Assembly (NCBI RefSeq): GCF_001274895.1
Contig: NZ_CP006841.1
Span: 1,798,001-1,862,000, forward strand
Direction of reading: 5' to 3'
Length of the DNA stretch: 64,000 bases
Origin: Corynebacterium lactis RW2-5
GTDB taxonomy: Bacteria > Actinomycetota > Actinomycetes > Mycobacteriales > Mycobacteriaceae
The stretch's first letter is position 1. Every line of letters begins with the position of its first letter. A program made the translations under genes and the position numbers. Shown piece after piece: positions 44,651-52,897 of this stretch. The notes below the pieces were generated by a model. It was not told the origin of the DNA, made no database searches, and worked only from the letters and a program-made list of their open reading frames with translations.

Positions 44651-45256
44651 CTAGTCCCAGATTCCGGATGCCCCACGACGGTGCGCACCGATGATGTTGG
44701 TGTCGACGATTCCGACTGCCTCCATCAGGGCAAATACGGTCGTTGGGCCGACGAACGTGAACCCGGCCTTCTTAAGCGCCTTCGCCAGTGCCTCTGACTC
44801 CTCCGACGTACTGGGCACCTCGTCGACGCATTTTGGCTCCGGAGTTCGCTCCGGCCGATACGACCAAATCAGCTCGGCCAGCCCACCGCTGCCTCGCAGC
44901 TCAACGGTCGCGCGTGCGTTATTGATGACCGACTCTATTTTGCGGCGATTTCGGATGATTTCGGCGTTGCCCATCAATCGTTCCACTTCGGGCTGGCCGA
45001 ACGCAGCGACTGTATCCGGGTCAAAGCCGGCAAAGGCTTGTCGAAACGCCGGGCGCTTGCGAAGCACGGTCGCCCATGACAAACCAGCCTGGAATCCTTC
45101 CAAGCTAAGCCGCTCGAACAGCCCCTGTTCGTCTCGGACGGGCATCCCCCATTCGGTGTCGTAATACTCGCGGAGCAGACCGTCGTGAGCTGCCCACTCC
45201 GGGCGCGCGAGTCCGTCCTCACCTACGATGAGTCCTCGTTGATCTGAAATTGCCAT
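44651..45256 (-). CDS. tag: DNA-3-methyladenine glycosylase I
   Basis: 201 residues from ATG 45256, preceded by GGGGG 5 nt upstream (an ATG at 45268 would add four residues). A helix-hairpin-helix glycosylase that removes 3-methyladenine. Family motifs are YYDTEWGMPVRDEQGLFERL, LSLEGFQAGLSWATVLRKR, and FVGPTTVFALMEAVGIVDTN near the C-terminus. The usual zinc ligands are only partly recognisable (His in AHRRG). It converges with the methyltransferase gene (12 bp between). Confidence 0.92.
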   Translation of the reverse strand: MAISDQRGLIVGEDGLARPEWAAHDGLLREYYDTEWGMPVRDEQGLFERLSLEGFQAGLSWATVLRKRPAFRQAFAGFDPDTVAAFGQPEVERLMGNAEIIRNRRKIESVINNARATVELRGSGGLAELIWSYRPERTPEPKCVDEVPSTSEESEALAKALKKAGFTFVGPTTVFALMEAVGIVDTNIIGAHRRGASGIWD

Positions 45257-45302
45257 GCTATCCCCCATTTTTCATTCAATTCCGCGATTGCTTCCAAGCT
45301 GC

Positions 45303-46211
45303 CTAGCGCCGACTGGATCTTCCCTCCAGCGCCAGGTGAACCAGGTCCAACATCGGAGTTTCCACACCGACTGCCTGCCCCATGCGGCGGATCGCACCAA
45401 TCTGAGCATCGAGTTCATTGGTCAGGCCCGCCGCAAAATCCCGCTGCATCGACGATGTGTTATCCGGGCCTTGCGCATCTGTAAACGCCAAGGTCTGCTC
45501 GACAATGTCCTCCGGCAACGCGACACCGTGGGCTCGGGCGACTGCCGCGGTCTCCTCGAACATTCGGGTCAAGCTGCTGCGCATCTGTTCCCTCAGATAG
45601 CCAATTGGGCTGTCCGCAAGCACCCCGAGAGCTCCGAAATTTGCCACGAACATGGCCTTGGTCCACACGTCCACCCAGATGTCCGGCAGGTGCTCTCCGC
45701 CCAGGCCTGCGCGGCCTAGGGCGTCAATCATGTCATCGACGATCCTGCTCGGGCGGCCATCGAAAGTGCCGATATTGAGGCTTTTCGGCCCAGGGCGGAA
45801 CTCCACCTCCGCGGGCCCCGTATGGATGAAGAAGCCGCGGATGATGCCCGGGTAGACGTTGTCCCGTCCGTAGCGCTCGGCGGCCAGGTACGGGATCTCC
45901 ACGGAGTTGTGGGTCGTGATAAGCGCGGCCCCGTCCGGCACTGACGGGAACGGGTCGGCACCTGGCAGAGCCTTCGTCGCAGCGATAACGACGTCGATGG
46001 CGGCGTCGTCGGCAAGCTCTTCCCAGGTTTCGGCGGCGCGCACGGGGATGACCTCACGGCGGCCGTGCTCGTCGGTGAGGGTAAGCCCAACCTCGCGGAG
46101 CCTGCGCAAGGTCTCACCCCTAGCGAGAAAGACCACGTCAGAGCCTGCCTGTGCCAGTCGCCCGCCGAACCAACCTCCGACGGCGCCCGCCCCGATAATT
46201 CCGATTCTCAT
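45303..46211 (-). CDS. 2-dehydropantoate 2-reductase family protein (PanE/ApbA-like)
   Basis: 302 residues from ATG 46211, which puts MRIGIIGAGAVGGWFGGRLA (the Rossmann NADPH loop) at the N-terminus as usual; an ATG at 46220 is equally possible. The C-terminal domain has WVDVWTKAMFVANFGALGVL, the lysine-containing KxxxN motif of ketopantoate reductases. It could make pantoate for CoA, but several paralogues of unknown substrate exist in Corynebacterium, so the symbol panE is not assigned. It lies 46 bp upstream of tag on the same strand. Confidence 0.82.
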   Translation of the reverse strand: MRIGIIGAGAVGGWFGGRLAQAGSDVVFLARGETLRRLREVGLTLTDEHGRREVIPVRAAETWEELADDAAIDVVIAATKALPGADPFPSVPDGAALITTHNSVEIPYLAAERYGRDNVYPGIIRGFFIHTGPAEVEFRPGPKSLNIGTFDGRPSRIVDDMIDALGRAGLGGEHLPDIWVDVWTKAMFVANFGALGVLADSPIGYLREQMRSSLTRMFEETAAVARAHGVALPEDIVEQTLAFTDAQGPDNTSSMQRDFAAGLTNELDAQIGAIRRMGQAVGVETPMLDLVHLALEGRSSRR

Positions 46212-46347
46212 GGTCGCCATGTTACGTCGGTGCCGAAGTGACATTTGCGGATTCATGACTTCCATTCACAACCCGGGAAATGAATTCACAGCTGGCCCCG
46301 GAGAACCTATCTTTCCCTACTACGAACTGGTATCCTTCGGCGCCTAG

Positions 46348-46756
46348 TTCGCTGAGATCCTCGCTCTTTCCGAGACCTCGGATAGGCGCCCACGCGTAAT
46401 CGCCGTCGATGGCAGCGGCTGCATCCGCCCCCTCCCTCACCCCGCTTTACGACGCCACGGTCTTCGTCCAATCCGATCTTGCGAAAGCTAAGGCCAGAGG
46501 TGTTGAGTGGGACGTCGAACTGGGAGTCAATGGCGGCCGCGAGGAGGCGGAAGCCTTCTTGGACTCGTGGGCGAGCGAAGAAAGTTCGTTCATGGAAAAG
46601 ACTCGCCCCTGGCACGATGCCGACTTCGTTGTGGTGGGACACGCGCCGAGCGAGCTACCCGAGGGCATGGTCACAATCGACGGAAGGTGCCAACGCTTCC
46701 TCGACCAGCTGGGCGACGAGTGCTTGGTGGTCGCGACAATCGACGAAGAAATGTGA
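46348..46756 (+). pseudogene. Remnant of a P-loop (uridine-kinase-like) kinase gene
   Basis: Two pieces in different frames. From 46348, FAEILALSETSDRRPRVIAVDGSG looks like the N-terminus of a uridine-kinase-like P-loop protein, but the lysine-containing loop is missing. From about 46439, in another frame, TPLYDATVFVQSDLAKAKARG to RPWHDADFVVVGHAP resembles the C-terminal third of the same family (given in part). An internal deletion of roughly 100 codons with frameshift would explain this. A 115-codon ORF (46409-46756) spans the second piece and could still be translated. Confidence 0.55.
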
Positions 46757-46772
46757 TTAATTCCACTCACAT
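46751..46772. promoter_or_regulatory. ATGTGA-N10-TCACAT dyad before the PTS promoter
   Basis: Perfect 6-bp arms, but a 10-bp spacer where GlxR sites have TGTGA-N6-TCACA. It ends 6 bp before the -35. It may be a variant CRP-type or another regulator's site. Confidence 0.35.
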
Positions 46773-46778
46773 GTTTCC

Positions 46779-46808
46779 TTGTCGGGTTTTATCACCCAGC
46801 GTTAAGCT
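46779..46808 (+). promoter_or_regulatory. Promoter of the PTS operon
   Basis: TTGTCG (46779-46784) and TAAGCT (46803-46808) with 18 bp between. Predicted start near 46815, giving a leader of about 135 nt that contains the RAT and terminator. Confidence 0.55.
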
Positions 46809-46830
46809 GGCACTAACAGATATCAACCCA

Positions 46831-46858
46831 GGGTTGTTACTCGTATGAGGCAAGACCT
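46831..46858 (+). promoter_or_regulatory. Ribonucleic antiterminator (RAT) site for a LicT/BglG protein
   Basis: GGGTTGTTACTCGTATGAGG continues with CAAGACCT. This matches the RAT consensus (GGATTGTTACTG-loop-CAGGCAAAACCT) in both conserved side loops. The last 7 nt overlap the 5' arm of the following terminator, so binding of the antiterminator and terminator formation exclude each other. Confidence 0.88.
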
Positions 46859-46896
46859 GAGGCCACTGCAGTTTTGCGGTGCCCTCGGGTCTTTTT
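46852..46896 (+). terminator. Conditional terminator in the PTS leader
   Basis: AAGACC-T-GAGG (46852-46862) pairs with CCTC-G-GGTCTT (46883-46893), followed by a six-U run. It lies 56 bp before the EII start and overlaps the RAT. Confidence 0.9.
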
Positions 46897-46951
46897 TGTT
46901 TTTCCGGCCTCACTCGACCAGCGGCTCTACCTACTGCGAAAGAAGGACACG

Positions 46952-49033
46952 ATGGGATCATCAAAAGATTCCAGCGCGAGGGCAATTATTGAAAACCTCG
47001 GCGGTCCGGAGAACATCTCCAGCCTGACTCACTGCGCCACCCGCCTGCGCTTCGAGTTGGGGGACGTAGCCAAGATCAACGAAGACAAGATTGACAAGGT
47101 TCCCGGCGTGCTGGGTGTCGTTCACCAGGGCGATAACCGCTACCAGGTGATCTGCGGCGGTGGCGTCGAGTCGATGTACACCGCAATCAAGCACCTGCCC
47201 GAGATGCAGGGCGCGGGCGTTGCCACCAAGTCCAACGCGGACGTCAAGGCCGAGGCCCGCTCGAAGGCGCGCGGCAAGTACTCGTGGCTGGATAATTTCT
47301 TCGAGTACCTGTCGGACTCCTTCCGCCCGATTCTGGGCGTGCTGCTGGGCGCATCCCTCATCATCGCCATCGCGGCGGTCCTCGACGGCCTGAAGATCGT
47401 CGACTTCCGCGCCGACGACAAGTCCGCCACCTGGGTCTTCGTCGATGCAATGTGGCGCAGTGTCTTCTACTTCCTGCCGATCATGGTCGCCTACAACGCA
47501 GCAAAGAAGCTGCGCGTCGACCCGTGGCTGGGCGCCGCCGTCATGGGTGCGCTGATGACACCCGAATTCATGAGCTTGAAGGACACCGATCGCTTCGCCG
47601 ACACGGTCAAGACCGTCAACGAGACGCTGGGCACCGAGTCCTTCACCGCCAACGTATTCGGCTTCGCGATGCAGCACAACGACTACGGCGGACAGGTCTT
47701 CGTCCCACTGATTATGGTCGCCATCCTGGCGCTGGTCTACCACGGTCTGAAGAAAATCTTCCCGGAGAATGTGCAGATGGTCTTCGTGCCGTTCATATCC
47801 ATGCTAATCATGATCCCGCTGACCGCTTTCATCGTCGGCCCGCTGGGCGTCTGGCTCGGTACCGGTATCGGCTCCGGCCTGGCATGGATGAACTCCAACG
47901 CACCGTTCGTCTTCGCAATCCTGATTCCGATGCTCTACCCGTTCCTGGTTCCGCTGGGCCTGCACTGGCCACTCAACGCCCTGATGCTGGTCAACATCCA
48001 GACCCTGGGCTACGACTTCATCCAGGGCCCGATGGGTGCATGGAACTTCGCCTGCTTTGGCGCCACCGCCGGTGTCCTGGTTCTGTCCCTGCGTGACCGC
48101 GACGTCCAGATGCGCCAGACCGCGACGGGCGCCCTGGCAGCCGGCCTCTTCGGTGGCATCTCCGAGCCTTCCCTCTACGGTATCCACCTGCGCTTCAAGA
48201 GGGTCTACCCGCGCATGCTGCTGGGCTGCTTCGCCGGCGGCCTGACCATCGCAATCCTGTCCGCTCCGTACGGCGGTGTGAAGACCAACGCATTCGTCTT
48301 CACCTCCTTGATCACCACCGTCGTATTCAAGCCGATCTGGGTCTACCTGATCTCCATCGCAGTGGCGTTCTTCGTCGCGATGTTCGCCATCATCCTCACC
48401 GACTACCGCACCCCAGAAGAGAAGGCTGAGGCCGAGGCCGCTCGCGCCGCCGCACAGGCTGACGCCGACGCGGAGGCCGCCGAGGAAGCACCGCTTGCCG
48501 ACGATTCCCCGGTTGCTCCCGCCACTGCCACCACCACGGGCGCAGGTTCCGCGGCGGGTGTGGCCACTGCGGTTGCCACCAAGGTTGAGGTCGCCGCTCC
48601 GGTTGCTGGCGAAGTCATCAGCCTGGACGCCGCCGGCGACAAGGTCTTCGCCTCCCGCGCCCTCGGCGAGGGCGTCGGCATCAAGCCGACCGAGTCTCGC
48701 ATCGTCGCGCCTGTGTCCGGCACCCTGATGACGGTAGCCAAGACCGGTCACGCCTTCGGAATCAAGACCGACGACGACGTCGAGGTCCTGGTACACGTCG
48801 GCATCGACACCGTGAAGATGGCCGGCGAGGGCTTCGAGGTGAAGGTCGAGAAGAAGCAACGTGTTAACGCCGGTGACCTCCTCGCTGAGGTCGACTTCGA
48901 CAAGATTGTCGGTGCCGGCTACCCAACCACGACCATCATGACCGTCACCAACACCAAGAAGTTGGCGAGCGTCGAGCCGAAGATCGGCTCCACGGTCCGC
49001 GCCGGCGACGCGGTTATCGAAGTTAGGCCATAA
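46952..49033 (+). CDS. PTS permease EIIBCA, glucose/sucrose-beta-glucoside class (PtsG-like)
   Basis: 693 residues from ATG 46952 with AAGGA 7 nt upstream; an in-frame start in the leader is rejected. Domain order: IIB (residues 1-90) with the phosphocysteine in THC28ATRLRF; IIC (about 110-480, ten or so helices, including GLHWPLNALML and GISEPSLYGIHLRFK); an Ala-rich linker; IIA (about 545-693) with the phosphohistidine His615 in LVHVGIDTVKM. Much of IIC closely resembles C. glutamicum PtsG. Control by RAT antitermination is more typical of beta-glucoside permeases, so the sugar is open. Confidence 0.9.
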   Translation: MGSSKDSSARAIIENLGGPENISSLTHCATRLRFELGDVAKINEDKIDKVPGVLGVVHQGDNRYQVICGGGVESMYTAIKHLPEMQGAGVATKSNADVKAEARSKARGKYSWLDNFFEYLSDSFRPILGVLLGASLIIAIAAVLDGLKIVDFRADDKSATWVFVDAMWRSVFYFLPIMVAYNAAKKLRVDPWLGAAVMGALMTPEFMSLKDTDRFADTVKTVNETLGTESFTANVFGFAMQHNDYGGQVFVPLIMVAILALVYHGLKKIFPENVQMVFVPFISMLIMIPLTAFIVGPLGVWLGTGIGSGLAWMNSNAPFVFAILIPMLYPFLVPLGLHWPLNALMLVNIQTLGYDFIQGPMGAWNFACFGATAGVLVLSLRDRDVQMRQTATGALAAGLFGGISEPSLYGIHLRFKRVYPRMLLGCFAGGLTIAILSAPYGGVKTNAFVFTSLITTVVFKPIWVYLISIAVAFFVAMFAIILTDYRTPEEKAEAEAARAAAQADADAEAAEEAPLADDSPVAPATATTTGAGSAAGVATAVATKVEVAAPVAGEVISLDAAGDKVFASRALGEGVGIKPTESRIVAPVSGTLMTVAKTGHAFGIKTDDDVEVLVHVGIDTVKMAGEGFEVKVEKKQRVNAGDLLAEVDFDKIVGAGYPTTTIMTVTNTKKLASVEPKIGSTVRAGDAVIEVRP

Positions 49034-49040
49034 TCGGGTT

Positions 49041-49066
49041 TACGTGTCGCTGCCCTGCGACACGTA
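49041..49066 (+). other. Stable intergenic hairpin between EII and the antiterminator gene
   Basis: TACGTGTCGC pairs perfectly with GCGACACGTA across TGCCCT. No U run follows, so it is not a standard terminator; mRNA processing or 3'-end protection of the EII message is more likely. Confidence 0.7.
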
Positions 49067-49103
49067 CAACCAGACCTACTAGGAGCCCCGCGTAAACGCC
49101 GCT

Positions 49104-50336
49104 ATGGAAATCCTGCGAGTATTCAACAACAACGTGGTTCTGGCCAAAGACTTCGCTGGCGAAAAAATTGTCACCGGCCGAGGAATTGGTTTCAAAGCCC
49201 GCCCGGGACAGCCCATTGACCCTAAAAAGGTCGTCCGGGTTTTCGTTCCGGCCGACGGCCGCGACCCGGACCACCTGGCCGAATTACTCGCAGGTATTCC
49301 TTTGTCACATATCAAGTTAATGACTGACGCGGTCGCCGCTGCGGGTCTGAGCGAAGCGGCGTCGCAAAGCCCCACCCTCCTGATGGCGCTAGCCGACCAT
49401 ATCGGTTTTGCCATCCAGCGGGCCTCGAAGGGACAGACCGTCGAGTACCCGCTTCTCGCGGAGGTCAGCCAACTCTATAGCGATGAATACAGGCAGGCTC
49501 GTGCCATGCTCGCTTTCGTCAATGACCACCTGCGTCGCCACGAAATCGTCGAGCTGCCTGAAGCTGAAGCGGTCGCCCTGACACTGCACCTGGTCAATGC
49601 GGGTTTTTCCACGGGAGATCTTTCATTCACCTACACCATGACCGGTGTTTTGCAGCAGCTGATTGCAGTGATTGAAAACGACTACGGAATTCGGCTCAGC
49701 TCCGAGACCGTCAGCGTCGGCCGCTTCATTACTCACCTGCGATACCTGTTCGTACGCATCGCGCAGCATGAGCAGCTGGAAGAGCAGTACTCGGCCATCG
49801 GGCAGGCGATTCGGGACAGCGATCCCGAGGCCTACCAGTGCGCTCAGCGGATCGCAGCGGTCATCGAGCTTCGGCTCGGGGCCTCGTTGACCGAGGACGA
49901 AATTTCATATCTCACCTTGCACGTGTCCCGCATTGTGCAGGGAATGGCTGTATCCCCCACCGCCGCAAAGCAGGGTCCGGCCGCCGACAGCGGCGGCAAG
50001 TCCGCATGTGCACCTAGTGTGGTGGGTAGTACAGGCATTGATTCCAAGCCATATCGAAAGGATTCACACATGATTACTCGCACCGCCACCATCGGTTCCT
50101 CCGTCGGCCTCCACGCTCGCCCGGCCTCTCTCTTCACCGCCGCCGCGGCCGAGTACGACTACGACATTGTGATCTCTCTCGACGACGAAGAGGCTGACGC
50201 AGCCTCCATCCTGGAGGTCATGACCCTGGGCGCCAAGCACGGCGATGTTGTCACCCTCAGCTGCGAGGATGATGCCGCGGCCGGCGCTCTCGACGAGCTC
50301 GCCGCGATGCTCGAGCGCGACCTGGACGCTGAGTAA
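49104..50336 (+). CDS. LicT/BglG-type antiterminator fused in frame to HPr
   Basis: 410 residues. The CAT RNA-binding domain (1-56, MEILRVFNNNVVLA) is followed by PRD1 (about 65-170, His99 in ADHI and His162 in LHLV) and PRD2 (about 171-280, His211 in THLRY and His273 in TLHV). All four regulatory histidines of the LicT family are present. After a 42-residue linker, HPr starts at Met323 with His337 (GLHARPA; His15 of HPr). No stop separates them. HPr also has its own ATG (50070) with AAAGGA 8 nt upstream, so free HPr is likely made too. Late linker codons look non-coding-like, suggesting a lost stop. The ribosome-binding site at 49104 is weak. Confidence 0.85.
   Translation: MEILRVFNNNVVLAKDFAGEKIVTGRGIGFKARPGQPIDPKKVVRVFVPADGRDPDHLAELLAGIPLSHIKLMTDAVAAAGLSEAASQSPTLLMALADHIGFAIQRASKGQTVEYPLLAEVSQLYSDEYRQARAMLAFVNDHLRRHEIVELPEAEAVALTLHLVNAGFSTGDLSFTYTMTGVLQQLIAVIENDYGIRLSSETVSVGRFITHLRYLFVRIAQHEQLEEQYSAIGQAIRDSDPEAYQCAQRIAAVIELRLGASLTEDEISYLTLHVSRIVQGMAVSPTAAKQGPAADSGGKSACAPSVVGSTGIDSKPYRKDSHMITRTATIGSSVGLHARPASLFTAAAAEYDYDIVISLDDEEADAASILEVMTLGAKHGDVVTLSCEDDAAAGALDELAAMLERDLDAE
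50070..50336 (+). CDS. ptsH: HPr, possible separate translation product of the fusion frame
   Basis: 88 residues from the internal ATG at 50070, in the same frame as the antiterminator. MITRTATIGSSVGLH15ARPA is a complete HPr N-terminus of normal length, and AAAGGA is well spaced. HPr passes phosphate from EI to EIIA and to PRDs. The Ser46 region reads EADAASILEVMTLG; there is no canonical HPr-kinase context. Listed separately because this ribosome-binding site is better than that of the long product. Confidence 0.8.
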   Translation: MITRTATIGSSVGLHARPASLFTAAAAEYDYDIVISLDDEEADAASILEVMTLGAKHGDVVTLSCEDDAAAGALDELAAMLERDLDAE

Positions 50337-50418
50337 GCCGCGCCATTTCCAAGTTTTACAGCGCTGACAAAAATCGCGAGCACTTAGCCTGCGATGATCC
50401 CAAGGGAGAACTAGAACA

Positions 50419-52110
50419 GTGTTTGAAGAACACACCGTCGTCTTCGGCATCGGAGTCTCTACTGGCACCGCAAGTGCAGAGGTGGTGAAGGTCCTCCCCG
50501 CCCCAGGTGTGAACGAAGCCGAGCCGGCCAGTACGGACGCCGCCGCTGATGGCCAGCGTGTGCGCGAGGCCATGGCCGCCGTTGCCTCCGCTTTGAAGGA
50601 CCAGGCCGAGCACTCCAATGCCAAGGCCCGTCCAATTCTTGAGGCCACCGCTCAGCTCGCCTCCGACCGCGCGCTGGCCAAGGCCGTGGACAAGAAGCTG
50701 AAGAAAGGCTCCGGCGTCACCCGCGCGGTACACGACGCCGTCGAGGACTACGCCCAGCTGCTGGCCAGCTTGGGCGGCTATATGGCCGAGCGAGTCACCG
50801 ACCTCTACGACGTCCGCGATCGCACGATCTGCGAACTCCGCGGGCTTCCCAAGCCCGGTGTCCCCTTCGTCTCTTCCCCCTCCATTTTGCTTGCCGACGA
50901 CCTGGCGCCGGCCGAAACCGTCGGCCTGGACCCGGAACTTGTCGTGGGAATCGTCACGGCGGGTGGAGGTCCGACTAGCCACACTGCTATCTTGGCAGCA
51001 CAGCTCGGCATCCCGGCAGTCGTCAAGGCGAGCGGAATCATGGACGTTGAAGCTGGCACCACAGTCGCAATTGACGGTGGCGCGGGCGAGGTAATCGTCC
51101 ACCCGACCGAAGAAGAGATTGCGGAGCTGCACGAGCGTGCAAAGCGTCGCGCTGCCGCACTGGCGGAGTCGACCGGTGCCGGCAAGACGGCGGATGGTTT
51201 CCCAGTGAAGTTGCTGGCGAACATCGGCACGGCCGAGGATGGCGAGGCCGCAGCCAAGAAGGACGTGGAGGGCACAGGCCTGTTCCGCACCGAGTTCCTC
51301 TTCCTCGACCGCGAGAGCGCACCGACGCTCGAAGAGCAGACGGAAACCTACACCCGTGTGCTCGAGGCTTTCGGCACGCGCCGCGTAGTCGTGCGCACTC
51401 TGGACGCCGGGGCGGATAAACCGCTTAGCTTCGCTGACCTCGGCGAGGAGGAAAACCCGGCGCTGGGACGTCGCGGTTTGCGCCTGGCGCAGGCTCGGGA
51501 GGATCTGATGGATACTCAGCTCGATGCCCTCGCCGCAGCCTTCGAGGCCACCGGCCGCAAGGCTGACCTGCGGGTCATGGCTCCGATGGTGGCGACCACG
51601 GAAGAAGCAACCTGGTTCGCTGACAAGGCCCGGGAACGTGGGCTGCCTTCGGTCGGCATCATGATTGAGGTCCCGGCCGCCGCGATTAGGGCCAAGCAGC
51701 TGCTGTCGATCGTGGACTTCGCCTCCATCGGCACCAACGACCTGTCGCAGTACACGATGGCCGCCGACCGAATGCAGGGCGCGCTGTCCGATTTGCTCTC
51801 CCCGTGGCAGCCGGCAGTGCTGCAGATGATTAGGTCAGCGTGTAAGGGCGGCGACGCAACGGGCAAGCCTATCAGCGTCTGTGGTGAGGCTGGTGGCGAC
51901 CCGCTGCTCGCGCTCGTCCTCGTTGGCCTCGGTGTGGGATCTTTGTCGATGGCGACGAAGAAGGTCCCCGCGGTCCGCGCAGCCCTGCGAATGCACGACC
52001 GCACTACGTGCCAGCAGATGGCTGCTTACGCCGTCGACGCTGCGACGGCTGAAGACGCGAGGGCGGCCGTGGAGAACCTGGCAAATCCGAAGATTAAGGA
52101 TCTGCTCTAG
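50419..52110 (+). CDS. ptsI: Phosphoenolpyruvate-protein phosphotransferase (enzyme I)
   Basis: 563 residues from GTG 50419 (GGGAGAA 10 nt upstream). The N-terminal HPr-binding and phosphohistidine domain has His188 in AGGGPTSHTAILAAQLG. The C-terminal PEP-binding barrel has GLFRTEFLFLDR, MIEVPAAAIRA, ASIGTNDLSQYTMAADR and SVCGEAGGDPLL with the active-site cysteine. It starts the phosphorelay to HPr. It is third in the operon, 82 bp after the HPr stop. In C. glutamicum ptsI lies elsewhere with fructose genes, so this arrangement is different. Confidence 0.95.
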   Translation: MFEEHTVVFGIGVSTGTASAEVVKVLPAPGVNEAEPASTDAAADGQRVREAMAAVASALKDQAEHSNAKARPILEATAQLASDRALAKAVDKKLKKGSGVTRAVHDAVEDYAQLLASLGGYMAERVTDLYDVRDRTICELRGLPKPGVPFVSSPSILLADDLAPAETVGLDPELVVGIVTAGGGPTSHTAILAAQLGIPAVVKASGIMDVEAGTTVAIDGGAGEVIVHPTEEEIAELHERAKRRAAALAESTGAGKTADGFPVKLLANIGTAEDGEAAAKKDVEGTGLFRTEFLFLDRESAPTLEEQTETYTRVLEAFGTRRVVVRTLDAGADKPLSFADLGEEENPALGRRGLRLAQAREDLMDTQLDALAAAFEATGRKADLRVMAPMVATTEEATWFADKARERGLPSVGIMIEVPAAAIRAKQLLSIVDFASIGTNDLSQYTMAADRMQGALSDLLSPWQPAVLQMIRSACKGGDATGKPISVCGEAGGDPLLALVLVGLGVGSLSMATKKVPAVRAALRMHDRTTCQQMAAYAVDAATAEDARAAVENLANPKIKDLL

Positions 52111-52182
52111 CCTCCGGTCTCGATCGCTCGTCGATACCGAGCGCTACCGGTGTGGCAACTCCGCGCGGTAGATAAAGACAAG

Positions 52183-52213
52183 GGTGCCGAGGATTTTCAC
52201 CTCGGCGCCTTTT
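52183..52213 (+). terminator. Terminator of the PTS operon
   Basis: GGTGCCGAGG (52183-52192) pairs with CCTCGGCGCC (52200-52209; one G-U), followed by TTTT. Confidence 0.9.
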
Positions 52214-52291
52214 CAATATTTCTAGACTGAGGCTGTGCTCAAGTGGTTGTGCCCTAGCACCCGTTCTCAACAATCTTGAAAGGACAAAGTT

Positions 52292-52606
52292 GTGGCCTGG
52301 TTAGTTTTGATTGCCTCCGGAGCTTTCGAAGCCGTGTGGGCCGTTGCCCTGGATAAGTCGCAGGGTTTTACTCGGCTGGTGCCCTCACTTGTTTTCGTCG
52401 TGGCCCTTGTTATCTCCATGGGAGGCCTAGCCTGGGCCATGAAAACGCTACCGCTCGGCACGTCATATGCGGTGTGGGTCGGGGTTGGTGCCAGTTTGGC
52501 TGTTGTTTACTCCTTTGCGGCCGGCGCAGAGACCGTCTCGATCGCGAAGATTATTTTCCTGATCATGATTGTCGGTGGTGTCGTCGGTCTAAAGGCCGTC
52601 TCTTAA
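52292..52606 (+). CDS. Small multidrug resistance family exporter, Gdx/SugE type
   Basis: 104 residues with four transmembrane helices, starting at GTG 52292 with AAAGGACAAAG upstream. The conserved membrane-embedded glutamate is in GAFEAVWAVAL. The pattern W-A-V-A-L-x-x-S-x-G-F-T-R-L-x-P-S and LAWAMKTLPLGTSYAVW are the Gdx (formerly SugE) subtype hallmarks, so guanidinium export is more likely than broad drug export. I searched the leader for guanidine riboswitches and recognised none. Confidence 0.88.
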   Translation: MAWLVLIASGAFEAVWAVALDKSQGFTRLVPSLVFVVALVISMGGLAWAMKTLPLGTSYAVWVGVGASLAVVYSFAAGAETVSIAKIIFLIMIVGGVVGLKAVS

Positions 52607-52897
52607 AGATACCTTCGGCTCTTTCCCTCCGCTATCGCTCGAAGGGGGCCTATTTCGACTCTCGTATGCTGCTCAACTAGGCTAAATAGGTAGTTTTTAC
52701 GGACACCACCCCGTCCGAAGACCACTTGCGCGTTTCACATAATTTGCTCCACAAAGCCCGTGGTCGCGCTCAACAAATCAACACCAATTTGAACATGTAA
52801 TTTAATCTGCTGTTCCGCCCCTCATCTACCGGGCGTATTTGACGGCACCGCCCCAACCTGAGGGGCGAATCAATCATTTAGAAAGAACACAATTCTC

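Noticed and set aside
46751..46772. Canonical GlxR site before the PTS promoter
   Set aside because: Half-sites are good but the spacer is 10 bp instead of 6; kept only as a low-confidence dyad.
52111..52291. Guanidine riboswitch before the Gdx/SugE-type exporter
   Set aside because: No ykkC, mini-ykkC or guanidine-III consensus was found; the only structure is the PTS terminator.
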